A stretch of 64,000 nt of DNA from Pyrenula massariospora. Taxonomy: Eukaryota > Ascomycota > Eurotiomycetes > Pyrenulales > Pyrenulaceae. Both the position numbers and the translations under genes were made by a program. Positions within the stretch are counted from its first letter, which is position 1; every line of letters starts with the position of its first letter. The notes under the pieces are model-generated. The model had not been told where the DNA came from, searched no databases, and was given only the letters and a program-made list of their open reading frames with translations. This document shows, piece by piece, positions 33,543 to 45,338 of the stretch. Location of the stretch: contig JAGFMI010000008.1 in assembly GCA_021030905.1 (NCBI GenBank), positions 558,001 to 622,000 on the forward strand, read 5' to 3'.

Positions 33543-35741
33543 TCACTCGATCGTGATCATACGAGGCTTAGTTTCCCGTAGATCCTTCAGGAACGTGTCA
33601 CATGGAGTCTTAAACGTCCCGACTCGCCGGAATAATTCAGGCTTTTTGGGGGAGGCGTGAAGGACCAAGCCTCTGACCTTCTTGAACAAAGTACGATCCT
33701 TCCGCGTCATCGGAGGAGTTTTGCCATCGGCGGGAGCATCGGCGGGAGATATTCTTTGGATGATTACCAGGGGCAGTAGTACGAAATTGTCGGTCGCGCC
33801 GTTCGGTAACGAGGGGCTCGGATCAAGCCTTATGACAATGTAAGATGTAGACCTTGTGTGACAGCGTAATCTGTTTTTGTAAGGACCCAAGTAAGGCGGG
33901 AAGATTCCGATTATGGGTCTTCCTATGCACATGAGAGTCGGCCACAGGTTTTTGGCATAATCTGACCCCAAAGCAAGGACCTGGCAATTATCGGACATGA
34001 ACAGATAAGCAAGGTTTGAGAATGACTGATTATTCCATTGGGCCTTTTGGTACAGATGCATGGGGACAAAGAACCTCACGTGATTTTCGTAAGAAGCCCA
34101 GTGCCATGTTGGTTGTCTCCTCTTAGGATTTGTGTTGCGGTCGTGATAAGATTCCCACAGAAGTATGGCAGGTAATGTAGATTGTAGTAGACCGCACCGG
34201 TACACGTCACCACTGATTTGTGAAATGCGTTGTCCAACACCATCGAGAGCTTTTATCCTGTCTTTAGCCGGGAAAGAAAGCTTCGCTTTACAGTAACAAT
34301 GCACTAGTTCAACCCACCGCCGTTGAACAAACAATTTTCCATATCGATCATCTTGATTTAGTTTTCGCCCTAAGACCTCATCCTCTATCGGACGAACATT
34401 ACACAGTAGACTACTGGGATCAGTGATAGCCCAGAAGGGATGCTGTGAGAGTGACTCAATGTCATTAGCTCTTTTAGCCTTATCATTAGGATACTCTTCA
34501 CAAGCTGCGCTTTCTGAGCACTGCCAGATCAAACCGGGGTAGTTGAACGATAGCATTCGCCTACTTAAGACTGTCTCTTGGACAACCCAGCCTCGCCTCA
34601 TCAGAGAACATTCCTCCGAGAAACGAACAGCGGTCAAGGAGACGTTTTGAAAGCCTTCATTTATTCTGTACGGCTTTATTCTGGTATCGGACGTCGGACG
34701 CCATTGGATAACGGTCGATTTGAAGTGATGAGAAGTCCTCGTCCGGAAAAGACCCTGGTCGGGGCTCTGAGCCAGAGAGGCCCCGATATTTAGAACTGCA
34801 TTTGAGTAAATCTCGCCCATTCGAGCTGCTTCAACTTCCCAATCATTCTGTGCCGTTCGATTCCCACCTTGAATTATGCAGTAACAGTCTATCCAGAGAT
34901 AAGGGATGCCTAGCCGCCTAACAGTCAACATGGCTTCCTGGAATGTCTTCAAGAATTTCGAAAGCGGGACTCCATTCATTAACTCCTTCATCGTTTTAGT
35001 CGTCAAAACCCAGAACTTCTCGGTTCCCCAGCAGTGGCTCAAGGTGGCGTATCGTCCATGAAACTCTGTTTCCGAATTAGTTCGGAGGTGTATAAGATCT
35101 TGTGAGACATCCAGTAGTCTTGTGGGATACCAAGTCGAGTTAATGTGCTCTGCACAGCTCTGATGCTGCTGTTGACAATTTGTAAGCCAGTCATGGGCAA
35201 GCGCAAGAACGGATTCGTTACCAGTCCACTCTTCCATCCTAGAAGCTTGGGCAAGGCTATGAGTCTGGGTCCATGGCTTAATTTCCTCAATAAGAAAAGT
35301 AACCGGGAAAGTGAATGGATCCCGACAACGATCATTTTTGAAAATGAGTTCATAGGAGAAATCTTCTAGCTGCTCAAGTCTGTATCCGAAAGGTCCAAAG
35401 CCTTCTTTGTCGACTTCATCACGATTTAGTGCGCTTTCACATAACTTCCCACAAAGCCAGCATTTCTCAGCGATGATACCAAAAAGGCTTTTAGGGGACG
35501 AAAATTGCCGACGAGGATACTCTCGCCAGCAACAGTCTTCTGTAAGTCGACGCTGTTCCGCCCACCAGTCGAAGGAGCTGTCGGCGAAAATTTTGCTGCA
35601 TACGTTACAGAGGGTGAAACGACTGTCTGTATTTTCTCTCACATTGTGACCAACTATTCGTGCGGGGTCCGAGACCGGCGAGGACAGCGAAACGCTATTT
35701 CCATCCTGGAAAAGTCCTCGAAACCAGGATACGATGTCCAT
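33543..35741 (-). CDS. HET-domain protein (heterokaryon incompatibility)
   Basis: An uninterrupted single exon of 732 residues. The HET domain spans about 230-390: YATLSHCWG (231-239), a following linker, YLWIDCYCIIQ (281-291), DWEVEAARMGEIYSNAVLNI, and RRGWVVQETVLSRRMLSF near 380. Cys pairs precede it (CNVC at 45-48, CWLC at 94-97), a zinc-like arrangement common N-terminal to HET domains. THWHASY-like tryptophans (PTWHWASYE) follow near 560. HET proteins trigger programmed cell death when incompatible hyphae fuse; the domain is TIR-like. No partner domain (ankyrin, WD40, NACHT) is present, so this is the common stand-alone type. It is intact, in contrast to the broken copy 12 kb to the left. 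Confidence 0.95.
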   Translation of the reverse strand: MDIVSWFRGLFQDGNSVSLSSPVSDPARIVGHNVRENTDSRFTLCNVCSKIFADSSFDWWAEQRRLTEDCCWREYPRRQFSSPKSLFGIIAEKCWLCGKLCESALNRDEVDKEGFGPFGYRLEQLEDFSYELIFKNDRCRDPFTFPVTFLIEEIKPWTQTHSLAQASRMEEWTGNESVLALAHDWLTNCQQQHQSCAEHINSTWYPTRLLDVSQDLIHLRTNSETEFHGRYATLSHCWGTEKFWVLTTKTMKELMNGVPLSKFLKTFQEAMLTVRRLGIPYLWIDCYCIIQGGNRTAQNDWEVEAARMGEIYSNAVLNIGASLAQSPDQGLFRTRTSHHFKSTVIQWRPTSDTRIKPYRINEGFQNVSLTAVRFSEECSLMRRGWVVQETVLSRRMLSFNYPGLIWQCSESAACEEYPNDKAKRANDIESLSQHPFWAITDPSSLLCNVRPIEDEVLGRKLNQDDRYGKLFVQRRWVELVHCYCKAKLSFPAKDRIKALDGVGQRISQISGDVYRCGLLQSTLPAILLWESYHDRNTNPKRRQPTWHWASYENHVRFFVPMHLYQKAQWNNQSFSNLAYLFMSDNCQVLALGSDYAKNLWPTLMCIGRPIIGIFPPYLGPYKNRLRCHTRSTSYIVIRLDPSPSLPNGATDNFVLLPLVIIQRISPADAPADGKTPPMTRKDRTLFKKVRGLVLHASPKKPELFRRVGTFKTPCDTFLKDLRETKPRMITIE

Positions 35742-37501
35742 TTCAGCATACAGTCAGAATGCAGCACTCGACGTAATTATCCGAATTAGTGACTTCATAC
35801 CCTACGGGCCCTGTATTTTCCGAAAAGCATGGAAACAAAAGAATGAACTCACACGTACGAGAGCATCAGGCTGTAAGGATAGACGGGGGCTCGGGAATAC
35901 CTACTCGGCCTCGGAAAGAATTTCCATTGGGGGCCAACGTCATGCACGACGTGACAAAGAGCTTCAGAGACGATTAAGCACTATCTACTCCAATGAAATA
36001 ATTAGGTGCGCTACCAAGACGATCCAAGGAGATATACCTTAACCCGATGGGAAGATTTTTTGCTCTATCTCGGTGGGAGATCATCACGGCGTTTAGAACA
36101 GAAGGAACTAGATCCTTAATCGCGGCAACTAAGGATCGAGGCGGCTCTGGCAACCATGAATTTGCAACGAGGACTGAAAGACTCTCTGGAAAGCGATCAA
36201 AGGAGATATATAATCGAGCAACAGAACATCTCCCCCTCTCCGCTCTACTAACCCCCGTTCACATAATTCGTTCAAGAATGCAGGACGTGCTTATATTGCT
36301 GAGAATAGTATAAAACACCTGAGAAGCACCTTTAGTATAGGACGGCCTGCAATTAACATTAAACGGGATTCCGACCATGAAAAGACTGCAAATTAAATGA
36401 TCAGAAATATACAACCATGGGAAGACTAGACGGGCTTATCCTGAATTAAAGTATATCTGGGGGAAAGAGGAATGTGGAATAGTGCTAGCCCCCTACAATT
36501 TCATAGACTGTGGGTGTGGTCATTCATTCATTCATAAAGCAGAGCTTCATGCACGGTCTCCAAGCGCAGAATGTCACTCGTCGGTGAAAACTATGTCCTA
36601 TGGGGGTCCAACTCTCTATCGCTGGGTTCAGGCGTCGGACACTCGTTCCATGACGGCCAGCCGGAACGGGAACCCAGGAATCCAAGCTCAACCACTCCCG
36701 CCAGAAAGATCCGCTTGGAAAACGGCCGTTCCGGCTAATCATGAGGCACAATCTGAGATCCCCCAGCACTCAATGCGCGTGCCCAGGCACATGAAAGCTG
36801 GGGCCCGGGTTACATAACTACGGCTCAGATCGGTCTACTCATCGCTCAGGTCGAACCAGTAAGTGCTCGAGTCTGGAAATTGAAGTGGCCTTTGTTGAGG
36901 TGGGTTTCAGCGATTTTTTATACTGCTATTTTTGAATGATTCGGGTACTGATGTCCAAAAGATCTCCACAGTGTGGGACTAGGGTCAGGTCGACTTGTAT
37001 GGGGCTTAGTTCGCAAGGGGGGCCAGGGCAATATACTGCTCTTTGTCATATATCTACCATCTCAGTAGAAACTTCACAGGATTAACTTTATCAGATGAAT
37101 TCTGCCCCCATTTGCGTCGAAATGCAACCACTTCGCCAACTTAGCCCTATACACACTAAGACATCGCGATGCTATCAGGTCCAGTAAAGTCAGCTCACTT
37201 GGATGAATGCAGGATACAATGCGACATGAATATAGAGCACATTGGCCGCCATGAAGGGGAGGATCCGTCATCCTTTCTGCCACTGTGTCATTATGCCTAC
37301 TTACCCGAAATCTTAGTCTGAATAGTGCTTCTTCTACCTTCTCTGGCTGTTGTCGTGGGTTGCTAGCATCCTACGTCCCGTGGCACTTACATAACACATC
37401 TGACCCGCCGGAGCGTCGAGGTCCTGAGATGATGGATCGGTTCCACATACATGTGCTTTCGAAGAAAGAAAAAGAACATCATGTCTTTACTACCTATCAT
37501 C
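35742..37501. other. Intergenic, no gene recognised
   Basis: About 1.8 kb with short frames on both strands and no motif. It contains a short CATT tetranucleotide run near 36520. Confidence 0.4.
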
Positions 37502-38899
37502 TTAAAGCGCTCGGTAGCCAGCGTGTAATTCAATCGCAGGAGCACATCCTGCACACTTATTCGCACCTGCCACCCTCTTCATGAGGAAATGATCGACCGC
37601 CAACCTGAACAATTGCCACAGCGCTTGCAAGAAAACTAGATCCGCCAACAAGATTGATACAAGTAGATTGCCCGTGGATTTCATCTTAGGCACTTGGCAC
37701 AGGTACTGAGCATTGATTGTAGATGTTGTGAGATTGAGAGGCCCAGTCGTATTTTTAACAGACGAATAGTCGGATGTGGCAGGACCTGGCTGCGCATTGG
37801 CAATGTTCTTGCCAAGCTTGATGTCTGTGAAGTTGGCGGTAAAGTACTGCAATGCGCTAGTATTGGTCAAGATGTTCGGCGACGCATTGACTTGGCCGAG
37901 GTCGGCAAGGATGGTAGAATATGCGGATTTGCCCAGGGCGTCCGCCAAGGCCCAGATATTGGGATAAGCCGATATAGCGACGAGCTTGGAGATTTTACGA
38001 CCTTCCGTGGCGTCATCAGAGTAAAATCCCGGGTAAATATCTACAAAACTGCCCGGTGGCTCCATGGTATCAACAATAAATCTATAGTCAACTTGGAAAA
38101 AGTCAATCGCCGTAATGTCCTTTTCTAAAAGATTTCTTGGCGTGAATGACAGCGTGCCTTTGCGGATCCCTGGCTCTGAGTGCTTCGATTTGTTCTTCCG
38201 AATATGCTGCATCTGCATGGTAAGGAGGGCCCAATACGTAGAGAGCAGTGACTCTCCCCACCATAGACTGGCCCTAGACATTCTGTTTCTATCTATGAAA
38301 GCCGAGCCAAGGAATTTGTAAATCCCTGAAAAAGAAATTGTTGGAGGGACGTAGTCGTACTCTTGTGTCAAGTTGAACATCTGAACGCCGCTGTCTCCTC
38401 TTATAGCACATGTAGCATGAGAGCGTATCGTGGTCCCCCATTCAGCGTATGCAACTTGATTAGCTGAACGATCCATGGCCTCCAGATCCATCTCGATAGA
38501 CCAGACCGTGCAGTTCTCGAGGATGTTCGCATAATACGCAAGTGATGGTGCGAATGTGCCTGTCGCTGGCTCCCACACGTCGGTCAGAGTATAGGTGAGG
38601 GCATTTTGATTTGTGAAGAACTTGGTATTGACAGGTATATTCAGCGTTTGACAGATGGGCTGAGACTTGTTGGTAAGAAATGAAGGCCAACTCGGAAACC
38701 ACTTATTATCCGCTAATGTTTCGTAAGGATTTTGAGATACCTCGTTGGTGAGGGTGGATCCAGTAGAAACGAAATTGAGATAAGAGAAGAGAACCATAAA
38801 ACCAAGAAAGCCAATTAACACGACAGGTGTGAACCATCTAAAGGGGTAATGTCTCGTAATCGCGTAGCTAAAGAGTGACTCGTGTGATGGGTCCTTCAT
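37502..38899 (-). CDS. Conserved fungal two-span membrane protein of unknown function
   Basis: A single exon of 465 residues. The N-terminus (YAITRHYPFRWFTP) runs into a first membrane segment at about 24-46 (VVLIGFLGFMVLFSYLNFV). A large domain with many N-glycosylation sequons and paired cysteines follows. A second hydrophobic segment lies near 415-435 (LLVSILLADLVFLQALW), and the protein ends in a short tail with CAGCAP. This pattern recurs in a family of uncharacterised Pezizomycotina membrane proteins whose members open with a similar RHYPFRWFTP-like stretch. The topology suggests an outward-facing, glycosylated domain between two anchors. No enzymatic motif is visible. Confidence 0.85.
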   Translation of the reverse strand: MKDPSHESLFSYAITRHYPFRWFTPVVLIGFLGFMVLFSYLNFVSTGSTLTNEVSQNPYETLADNKWFPSWPSFLTNKSQPICQTLNIPVNTKFFTNQNALTYTLTDVWEPATGTFAPSLAYYANILENCTVWSIEMDLEAMDRSANQVAYAEWGTTIRSHATCAIRGDSGVQMFNLTQEYDYVPPTISFSGIYKFLGSAFIDRNRMSRASLWWGESLLSTYWALLTMQMQHIRKNKSKHSEPGIRKGTLSFTPRNLLEKDITAIDFFQVDYRFIVDTMEPPGSFVDIYPGFYSDDATEGRKISKLVAISAYPNIWALADALGKSAYSTILADLGQVNASPNILTNTSALQYFTANFTDIKLGKNIANAQPGPATSDYSSVKNTTGPLNLTTSTINAQYLCQVPKMKSTGNLLVSILLADLVFLQALWQLFRLAVDHFLMKRVAGANKCAGCAPAIELHAGYRAL

Positions 38900-39643
38900 C
38901 TTTGCAAGGCTGAAAGCTTTGCAGCTCTTTCCCGAAGGATCGGAAATATATCATTACAGTGACAAGCTCCAAGAAGAATTCTCGTATATATAAGACTATT
39001 GAGAACGTCTGAGTGAACCTGCGCTGAGTACCGTTGCCGCATGTTTTCCTAAGTCGGGGGCTGAAAAATAAGCGTGTAGCGAAAACGCTTACGAGGATGC
39101 CACACGAAACTTAAAGTCTCCAATCATAGGTCAGCGACTAAAGCAAAACCTCAATTGAAACGAGCTTCAAGTTGCAGCCTTGCCATGCGCTCGCATCAAA
39201 TCCTCCAAAAAAACGAGAGGGTGTCAAGAATTGTCCTCTGTCTGGGCAAAGTATCCGCCGGCATTTCAGAATAGAAGGCGCCTGAGCAGTAGAAACAGCG
39301 TGAGCCTGACAGTAATGACCAGGCTCCATGACAAGTAAGACTGTCAAAGTGCCGTTCACCCAGGTTACACAACATCGGCGAGGCTCGAAGTGCCTCTGTC
39401 ACGAAGTGGATTTGGCGAAGGGTTGAGGCGGGGCATCTGAGGTACGTAGGTAGATAAAAAGATGACGGCAGAAGTATACTTTTTTTTTAACGCCCATAGC
39501 TTAAAAGCGTTGTGAATTCAAATTAGGGCCAGGCTCGCAGCATCGACAGCCTGCACAGACACTAAACTACTATGACCATGCCCTGATCGCGGCAGGCATT
39601 TTTTTCACACACACGTCTTGGTACAGCCTTATGCTCCGTAGGA
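38900..39643. other. Intergenic, no gene recognised
   Basis: 744 bp between two minus-strand genes. It includes the promoter of the membrane-protein gene and the 3' end of DBR1. A T9 run lies at about 39480. No gene seen. Confidence 0.4.
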
Positions 39644-42031
39644 TCACCATGCTGAACGACCACCACGTCTTTGACCAAAGCCACCTCGCCCACGATTACC
39701 ACCACCGCGACCGCCGCGACCGAAGCGTCCTCTGCCTCCTCTACGGTCTCTGCCGCCGCTTCTGCCGTCTTCCCCTCCTGAATGGACGCCACGAGCAATT
39801 CGGATATCCTGTTCCTCTTCGCTAATGTTGAACTTGTTCTCGATCCCAATCAGTCTGCAGAATGCATCTGTTTGAGGGTTGGGATACTCTCGTGGCATTG
39901 TATCCTTGTCGATTCTTTCATTGGGATCATATATTGGCGCCGTGATGGAGAAATTCTCGGGAACCTGTAAAAGGCCGTTCTGCACCACGTTCTCTTCGAT
40001 CCATTCTTCTTCTTCGGCTATCCGATCTCTGTAATGGGCTTCACCCAGATTCTGAGGAACAGAGTCTTTTGGCTGACCGCCGAGTTCCAGGTCTGCAGAA
40101 AAAACTCGGGTAATGGCAAGCCATTCTTTGTCATACTCGAGTCTAAAAGGTCGCTTTATAGGCTTAGACTGTGGATCTGAGATTGGAAGAATCTCTAGTA
40201 GCTGCAGAAACTGATTTTGCGGTCGGCCAGGAACAATCTTGCTCAGTGCCAGGAATTCAGTGGTCCTATTCCTGATAATTTCTGGAAGAGGCAGTCCATC
40301 AGTGACCGCAATTTCTGGACGTGGAGCAAAGTCATGCGATATTGCTGCTAGCTCGTCTCTCACAGACATTGAAACGTCTTCGCCGTTGGTAATACCACGC
40401 GCTGAACGGTCTTCGGGATCAATTTCGTTGGCAGGCTGAGGTAAGTTTCGACGGTGCCTACTCTTTTTTGACCCTTCGTCTTCAGAGCTAATGCCGATCT
40501 CAATTTCGTTCTCATTCGTCCGCTCTAAGCCGTTTGACGAGGCTTTGATGGTGGAGTGGTCCTGGGAAGTCACTACTGGGGAGCTTGTCTGATTTGGTAA
40601 AGAGGGCGATTCGTCGGTATCGACATCGATGTCGAGTTCATCGGGATTCAGTCGTGGTTCTGGAGAATTTTCAACTTTCGAACAACACTGTCCGTCCATC
40701 TGAGGTACAGTACGTTCTCCTCCAGGGCGGAAGGTGGATGTTGAAGCAGGTTGTACCTCGCGGCCCAAGTTGTCGTCTGTCTTAACAGGCTTCCAAGTCT
40801 CATTAAATGTGTAAGTCGGTGGAAGGTTCTCCGGGCCCCTTTGATGCTTTTCCATCTTTTCCTCCAAGGTCAAATTGGCCTCTTCAGCATCTCTCTTAGC
40901 AGCGATAACACCAAAATTGTTCCAAGCCGATACATTTAGGCGCTTCTCCTCGCCGATGCTGTCTCCACCTTCAGCTAGTTTGACACGGCCACGGCGTTCC
41001 GACCCAGCGATATCTTCGGTCTGCCTGTCACCGTTCGGATCTGAGCGATATGTGGGAAGAGGCTTTGTCTCTACTGCTCTTCGTGGCCTGATAGGTTCGT
41101 AATCTCCATGCTCCATAATCGCCGGGTACTTAACGTGAAGGTGAGCTGAGAACCAGTGCGGCGGGCGCAAGCGATCAAGACATTGCCGGGCAGCGACACT
41201 ACCAAGCTTTCCAGTCTCAGCATCCTCCCGGAAAAATCTCTTCTCCCGAAACAGCTTTTCACTATCACCGTTCCACTCGATGCCACGCGGCCAATCGTGA
41301 GATATTCCAATGTCAACCTGTGTCCTGATATTTAGTAGCTTGCGCACATCGAGCTCGCGAACATGGTAGATTCCATAATAATCGTCAGAACTATACGGTA
41401 AACGTTCAAAATGCGGCTTATTGTAGTCATAGCCTTTCCAGATACCAGAAAGTGCGGCGACTCTCAGTGGGCCGAGGCGAAGCACATTGGCAGCACCAAG
41501 GTAGTATATGTTTGGCGCCACCCATCCACCATAGTAGAGCTCAAAGAGATGATTGCTTGCTTCATGATTGCCACCAACAAAGATTGTCAGACAAGGAGCC
41601 CGACGCGCACCACTGTAGTATTCGTGAAAGTCCATCATCTCGCGGTATTTCGCTGGCATTGCGGTGACATTAAGATCCAGTTTATTACGGACTGCCTGAC
41701 GAGTCTTTAGCGATGAAGAAGCTTGACGCAGCTCGCGATTACCTGAAAGTCCCCACAAATGATAAGAACATCAACCGCCGGCCAATTCCGAGCCTGGCAG
41801 GCACTCTCCAATGATGAGTATACAGCGTGCAAGGCCCCGTGACCCTAAAATGAACATTAGCTGGGATGAAGAAGTCAAACTTATGTCGAATTGAGCGCCT
41901 TCAGAATGGCAGCATTTAAAGTAACGAATCGATGTTTCTGGGTGCTGCCGGGTCAGACTTACGCAACCTTGAATTGCGACACGGATTGCTGGGCCATTTG
42001 CAAGATTGGGAGTCATATCCTTGTTCTCCAT
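39644..42031 (-). CDS. DBR1: RNA lariat debranching enzyme
   Basis: Cuts the 2'-5' branch of excised intron lariats in the nucleus. Three exons, complement(39644..41695, 41743..41844, 41963..42031), give 740 residues. The 118- and 47-bp introns restore the metallophosphoesterase motifs exactly: VAIQGC|GHG, then ICGDFQ|AVRN. Further motifs are FVGGNHEASNHL, YGGWVAPNIYYLG, ISHDWPRGI and WFSAHLHVKYPA, which carry the Asp, Asn and His metal ligands. The conserved C-terminal DBR1 domain follows near 570-680 (PFRLEYDKEWLAITR). The protein ends in an RGG-rich tail (GRGGRGGG), a likely RNA-binding addition. A long acidic, Ser-rich linker separates the domains. It is divergent to the Rpr2-type gene. 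Confidence 0.96.
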
Positions 42032-42491
42032 GGCCGGAGAGGGCAAAGAGTGGAAGCGATGGATTCTAGTAGCTTTTGGCGCATAATCAAGTTGGCCGCA
42101 GGTTCGGTGCACGCTTTCAATACTCCGAAGTAAAGGTAGGGTGAAAAAGAAACGCTTGAGAACAACGTTTGAAAGAAGCTTTTGATCATAAAGCAAAGTC
42201 CTAATTGTCGTCGTCGCTCTAGTGTCGAAGCACAAAGATACTGATAAGCGTCTCAACACATTTCCAGGGCCGAACACGCGCTGCATCAAAATGTGGTGAA
42301 CGGCATTGAGATGACGCTGTTGTGGTCAACAATACAGGCTGCGGTTCAGTACTCCGGACTTAACACACTTGGCCGGATTTAAGCCTCGCATTTCTCTCGA
42401 TTTTGGCTTGACTCTAAAACTTAGATCTTGTTATGTGAAATGTGCGTCTCTTCTAGGCGCTTTGATTCCCTTGAGACTTCTTAGACTTACT
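42032..42491. promoter_or_regulatory. Divergent intergenic region between DBR1 and the Rpr2-type gene
   Basis: 460 bp between outward-facing starts of two RNA-processing genes. No specific site was recognised. Confidence 0.35.
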
Positions 42492-43043
42492 ATGGCTCCA
42501 TCATCCGTCATCAGAGGTCTGCAGAATGAATTTCTTCTAAATTCTGCAATTTTACTTGTCGGCGCTGCACCTTCAACAGCTGCACATCTTGCCTCAGGAG
42601 CCCGCGACTTGTTCTTTGAGCAGGAGCAAAGGCTACCGCCATCAATTGCTAGAAAGGTTTGCCCGACGTGCGGGACGGTTCGACTTCCCGGATGGAACAC
42701 ATCCACATTCCGATCTTCCCGCATGAAAAGGAGACGTGACAAAATATCGAAGCTTGTCCTTTATAAGTGCCATGCGTGTCAACGCGCGAAAGCAGAGAGC
42801 CTGCCAAATGAAGCTCACATCAGTGCTCACACTGCTAGGCCTATAGCCTCAGGTCCCAACGCCGAGCCAAAAGAATCTCCTTTACAAGGTACAAGGTCGT
42901 CGAACGATGCTTCCGCCAGCAGGAAAAGAGCCAAGTCACGAAAGCAGCAAAGTCTGAAAGCAATGTTGGAAAATCGCAAGGCCACTTCAACTGATTCACA
43001 GCAAAGTTCTGGATTGACTCTCATGGACCTTATGCACGGCTGA
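42492..43043 (+). CDS. RNase P/MRP Rpr2/Rpp21/Snm1-type subunit
   Basis: A single exon of 183 residues; the ATG at 42492 is the first in a frame that is open further upstream without ATG. An N-terminal pair of helices (NEFLLNSAILLVGAAPSTAAHLA) precedes a zinc ribbon: CPTCGT at about 56-61 and YKCHACQR at about 94-101, a C-x2-C ... C-x2-C pattern. This order is that of the Rpr2/Rpp21/Snm1 family, protein subunits of RNase P (tRNA 5' maturation) or RNase MRP (rRNA processing). The tail is basic and Ser-rich (RKRAKSRKQQS). Whether it serves RNase P or MRP cannot be told from sequence. A second subunit of these complexes, POP5, lies 11 kb to the right. Confidence 0.82.
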   Translation: MAPSSVIRGLQNEFLLNSAILLVGAAPSTAAHLASGARDLFFEQEQRLPPSIARKVCPTCGTVRLPGWNTSTFRSSRMKRRRDKISKLVLYKCHACQRAKAESLPNEAHISAHTARPIASGPNAEPKESPLQGTRSSNDASASRKRAKSRKQQSLKAMLENRKATSTDSQQSSGLTLMDLMHG

Positions 43044-43465
43044 ATGACTAATACGACGCACAAGTTTGGCTTTATCGATAACGTTCCCCGCGGCGGGCGC
43101 GCCTCCAAAAATTTTGGACCTGTGGGGCAACTTTCAAGCTCCACGATTATGACTTTGTTCTCAAGTCTGGAGGTAGCCTCACAGTAACGAAGCGTCCACC
43201 TCTATCATAAATTAGATTGGGCTAAGCTCCTGTATCGAGAAGAAACAACACCACATCCACCTGCCTTCCGCGAATTACGTGTCTAGTCGTCGAGCGCCTC
43301 GCATCTGGTTCACATCTTTCCTTCCATAGTACGAAGCCGGATATTTGAGTCATAAAAGCTTTGCTGGATAATTATTCGTCCACCTTTACACTACAGATAT
43401 CATAACACGGCATCTCAAAGCCATACCAGGTGCACCAGCTTGCATTTTATCCCTCGTCCACCGTA
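43044..43465. other. Intergenic spacer upstream of ZPR1
   Basis: 422 bp holding the 3' end of the Rpr2-type gene and the ZPR1 promoter. A GGCGGGCGCGCC stretch lies at about 43090-43105. Confidence 0.35.
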
Positions 43466-44922
43466 ATGTCGGCTTCACCAAACACTGCTACAGCGAGCGA
43501 TGATGACGACCTTGGATCACGTGTGACAGAGATCGAAAGTCTTTGCATTGATTGCGGAAACAATGTACGTTCACATTCACCATTGTTGTGACGGTAGAGC
43601 TGATGCATAACTTGCAGGGACTTACGAGGCTTATACTGACGAAAATACCCTTCTTCCGAGAGGTGCTGCTCGAGTCATTTAGCTGCGAGCACTGCGGCAA
43701 CAGAAACACATCCGTCAAGTCTGCGGGCGAGATTCAAGAACTCGGCTCAAAATATACATTGAAGGTGGAGAAAGAACAAGATCTGGAACGCCAAGTTGTA
43801 CGCAACGACACAGCAGTATTCAAAGTCGAGGAGCTCGATTTGGAAATGCCAAAGGGCCATAGCGAGATCAACAATGTCGAAGGCATGCTCCGCAAGATTC
43901 ATGATGAGCTCGAACTTAGTCAACCTGCAAGAAAAGAGCTGGACTATGACCTATACACAGCTTTGAAAGGTATCATTAGGAAGGTGCATAGCATGCGGGA
44001 TGGTAAAGCCTTTCCATTCACCATCTCTATCGACGACCCGTCTGGAAATTCCTTTATTGAGCCTTCCCCTTCGGAGTCCGATGGCAAGTACCAACGCTCC
44101 GACTACAAACGAACGCATGAGCAGAATGTCGCTCTCGGTCTTGCATCTGATGAAACGGATGGTGTTGAAGCTGCTACCGAAGCCGTCAATGATCTTGACA
44201 TTATTGACGACAAGCAATACACTCTGCAAGCAGAATGCCCTAGCTGCGCAAAAACCTGTGAAGTCAACATCACCAAAACAAATATTCCCCATTTCAAAGA
44301 GTGCATCATCATGGCGACTGTCTGCGAATACTGCGGCTACCGAACCAATGATGTCAAGACGGGAGGTGAAATTCCAGAGAAGGGCCGCCGTATCACAATC
44401 TCAATCGAAAAAGCTGAAGATCTTTCTCGAGATATTCTCAAGTCGGAAAGCTGCACCTTGAAGAGTGCTGAGCTCGGCCTCGAGGTCCATCCTGGCACGC
44501 TTGGCGGACGATTCACAACTGTCGAGGGTCTGCTCAGCCAGATCCGCGATCAGCTGTACGGTCAGATCTTCGACGCCGGCTTTGACAATGATGCAGTGGC
44601 TTCCGGTAACGTCAAGGGAGGTGACTCCATGGCCTCAAATGTCAAAGCCAAGTGGTTAGAGTTCTTCAAAAAGCTAGAGCGGGCTCGAATAGCTGAGATG
44701 AAGTACTCAATTACACTGGAGGATCCGCTTGCAAATTCATATGTTCAAAGTCTCAAAGAGCCGGAGCCCGATCCACAAATCGTGGTAGAAGACTATGAAA
44801 GGACGGAGGATGAAATAGACGAGCTTGGCTTGAAGGACATGAGGACTGAAGGCTACGAACAAGGTGCAGAGGAGAGTGAAGATGAGGGCAAAATTCCAGC
44901 CGCCCCATCAGCAGTTCGGTGA
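43466..44922 (+). CDS. ZPR1: Zinc finger protein ZPR1
   Basis: Essential eukaryotic protein that binds eEF1A and acts as its folding chaperone. Two exons, join(43466..43564, 43618..44922), give 467 residues. The 53-bp intron lies inside the first zinc finger: C-x2-C in exon 1 (LCIDCGNN), then FSCEHCGNRN. The second finger is CPSC followed by CEYCGYR. Each finger is followed by an alpha-helical hairpin and a ZPR1 A/B domain (KSAGEIQELGSKYTLKV and KTGGEIPEKGRRITISI), the internal duplication typical of the family. An acidic tail ends the protein. Length and both modules are normal. Confidence 0.96.
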
Positions 44923-45338
44923 AAAGGCTGTCGAGGCGTTCGGCCTGCATAGATTGGAATAGAAGGTGTTGGTGGAGCGAATATGGCATTCTGCTGGGCT
45001 GGCATCTTTAGATCGAAATACTCATACATCCTTGTACAGCTTAGACAGTGTGCTTTGAATGAGTGCCAGGATTATCGGAACTCTTTAATCATTCGTCTTG
45101 ACGATGACCTGTCCCTCTCGGCAACATACCGAAACGTGCTGGGGAAGCCGAGCCTGCGCCACACCACCCGCGGGGTGGTTCCGCTTGGAGGGGGAGTTCT
45201 CCAAGATGCCTGCAAGATCCGCTTGATGCCTCTCAGTTGATTGGCAGTGAATCAGATACCACGAGGCTTCAATCTCAAGCACCACCATCCAGCAGTAACT
45301 ATTCATGTGTCGACGCTGAAGATGTTCAACCTTGAACG
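44923..45338. other. Intergenic spacer
   Basis: 416 bp between ZPR1 and the cyclophilin gene, with the promoter of the latter. No gene seen. Confidence 0.35.

Noticed and set aside
39562-39849. 95-codon minus-strand frame over the DBR1 end
   Set aside because: Shadow of the RGG-coding region of DBR1 in another frame (Ala/Val-rich).
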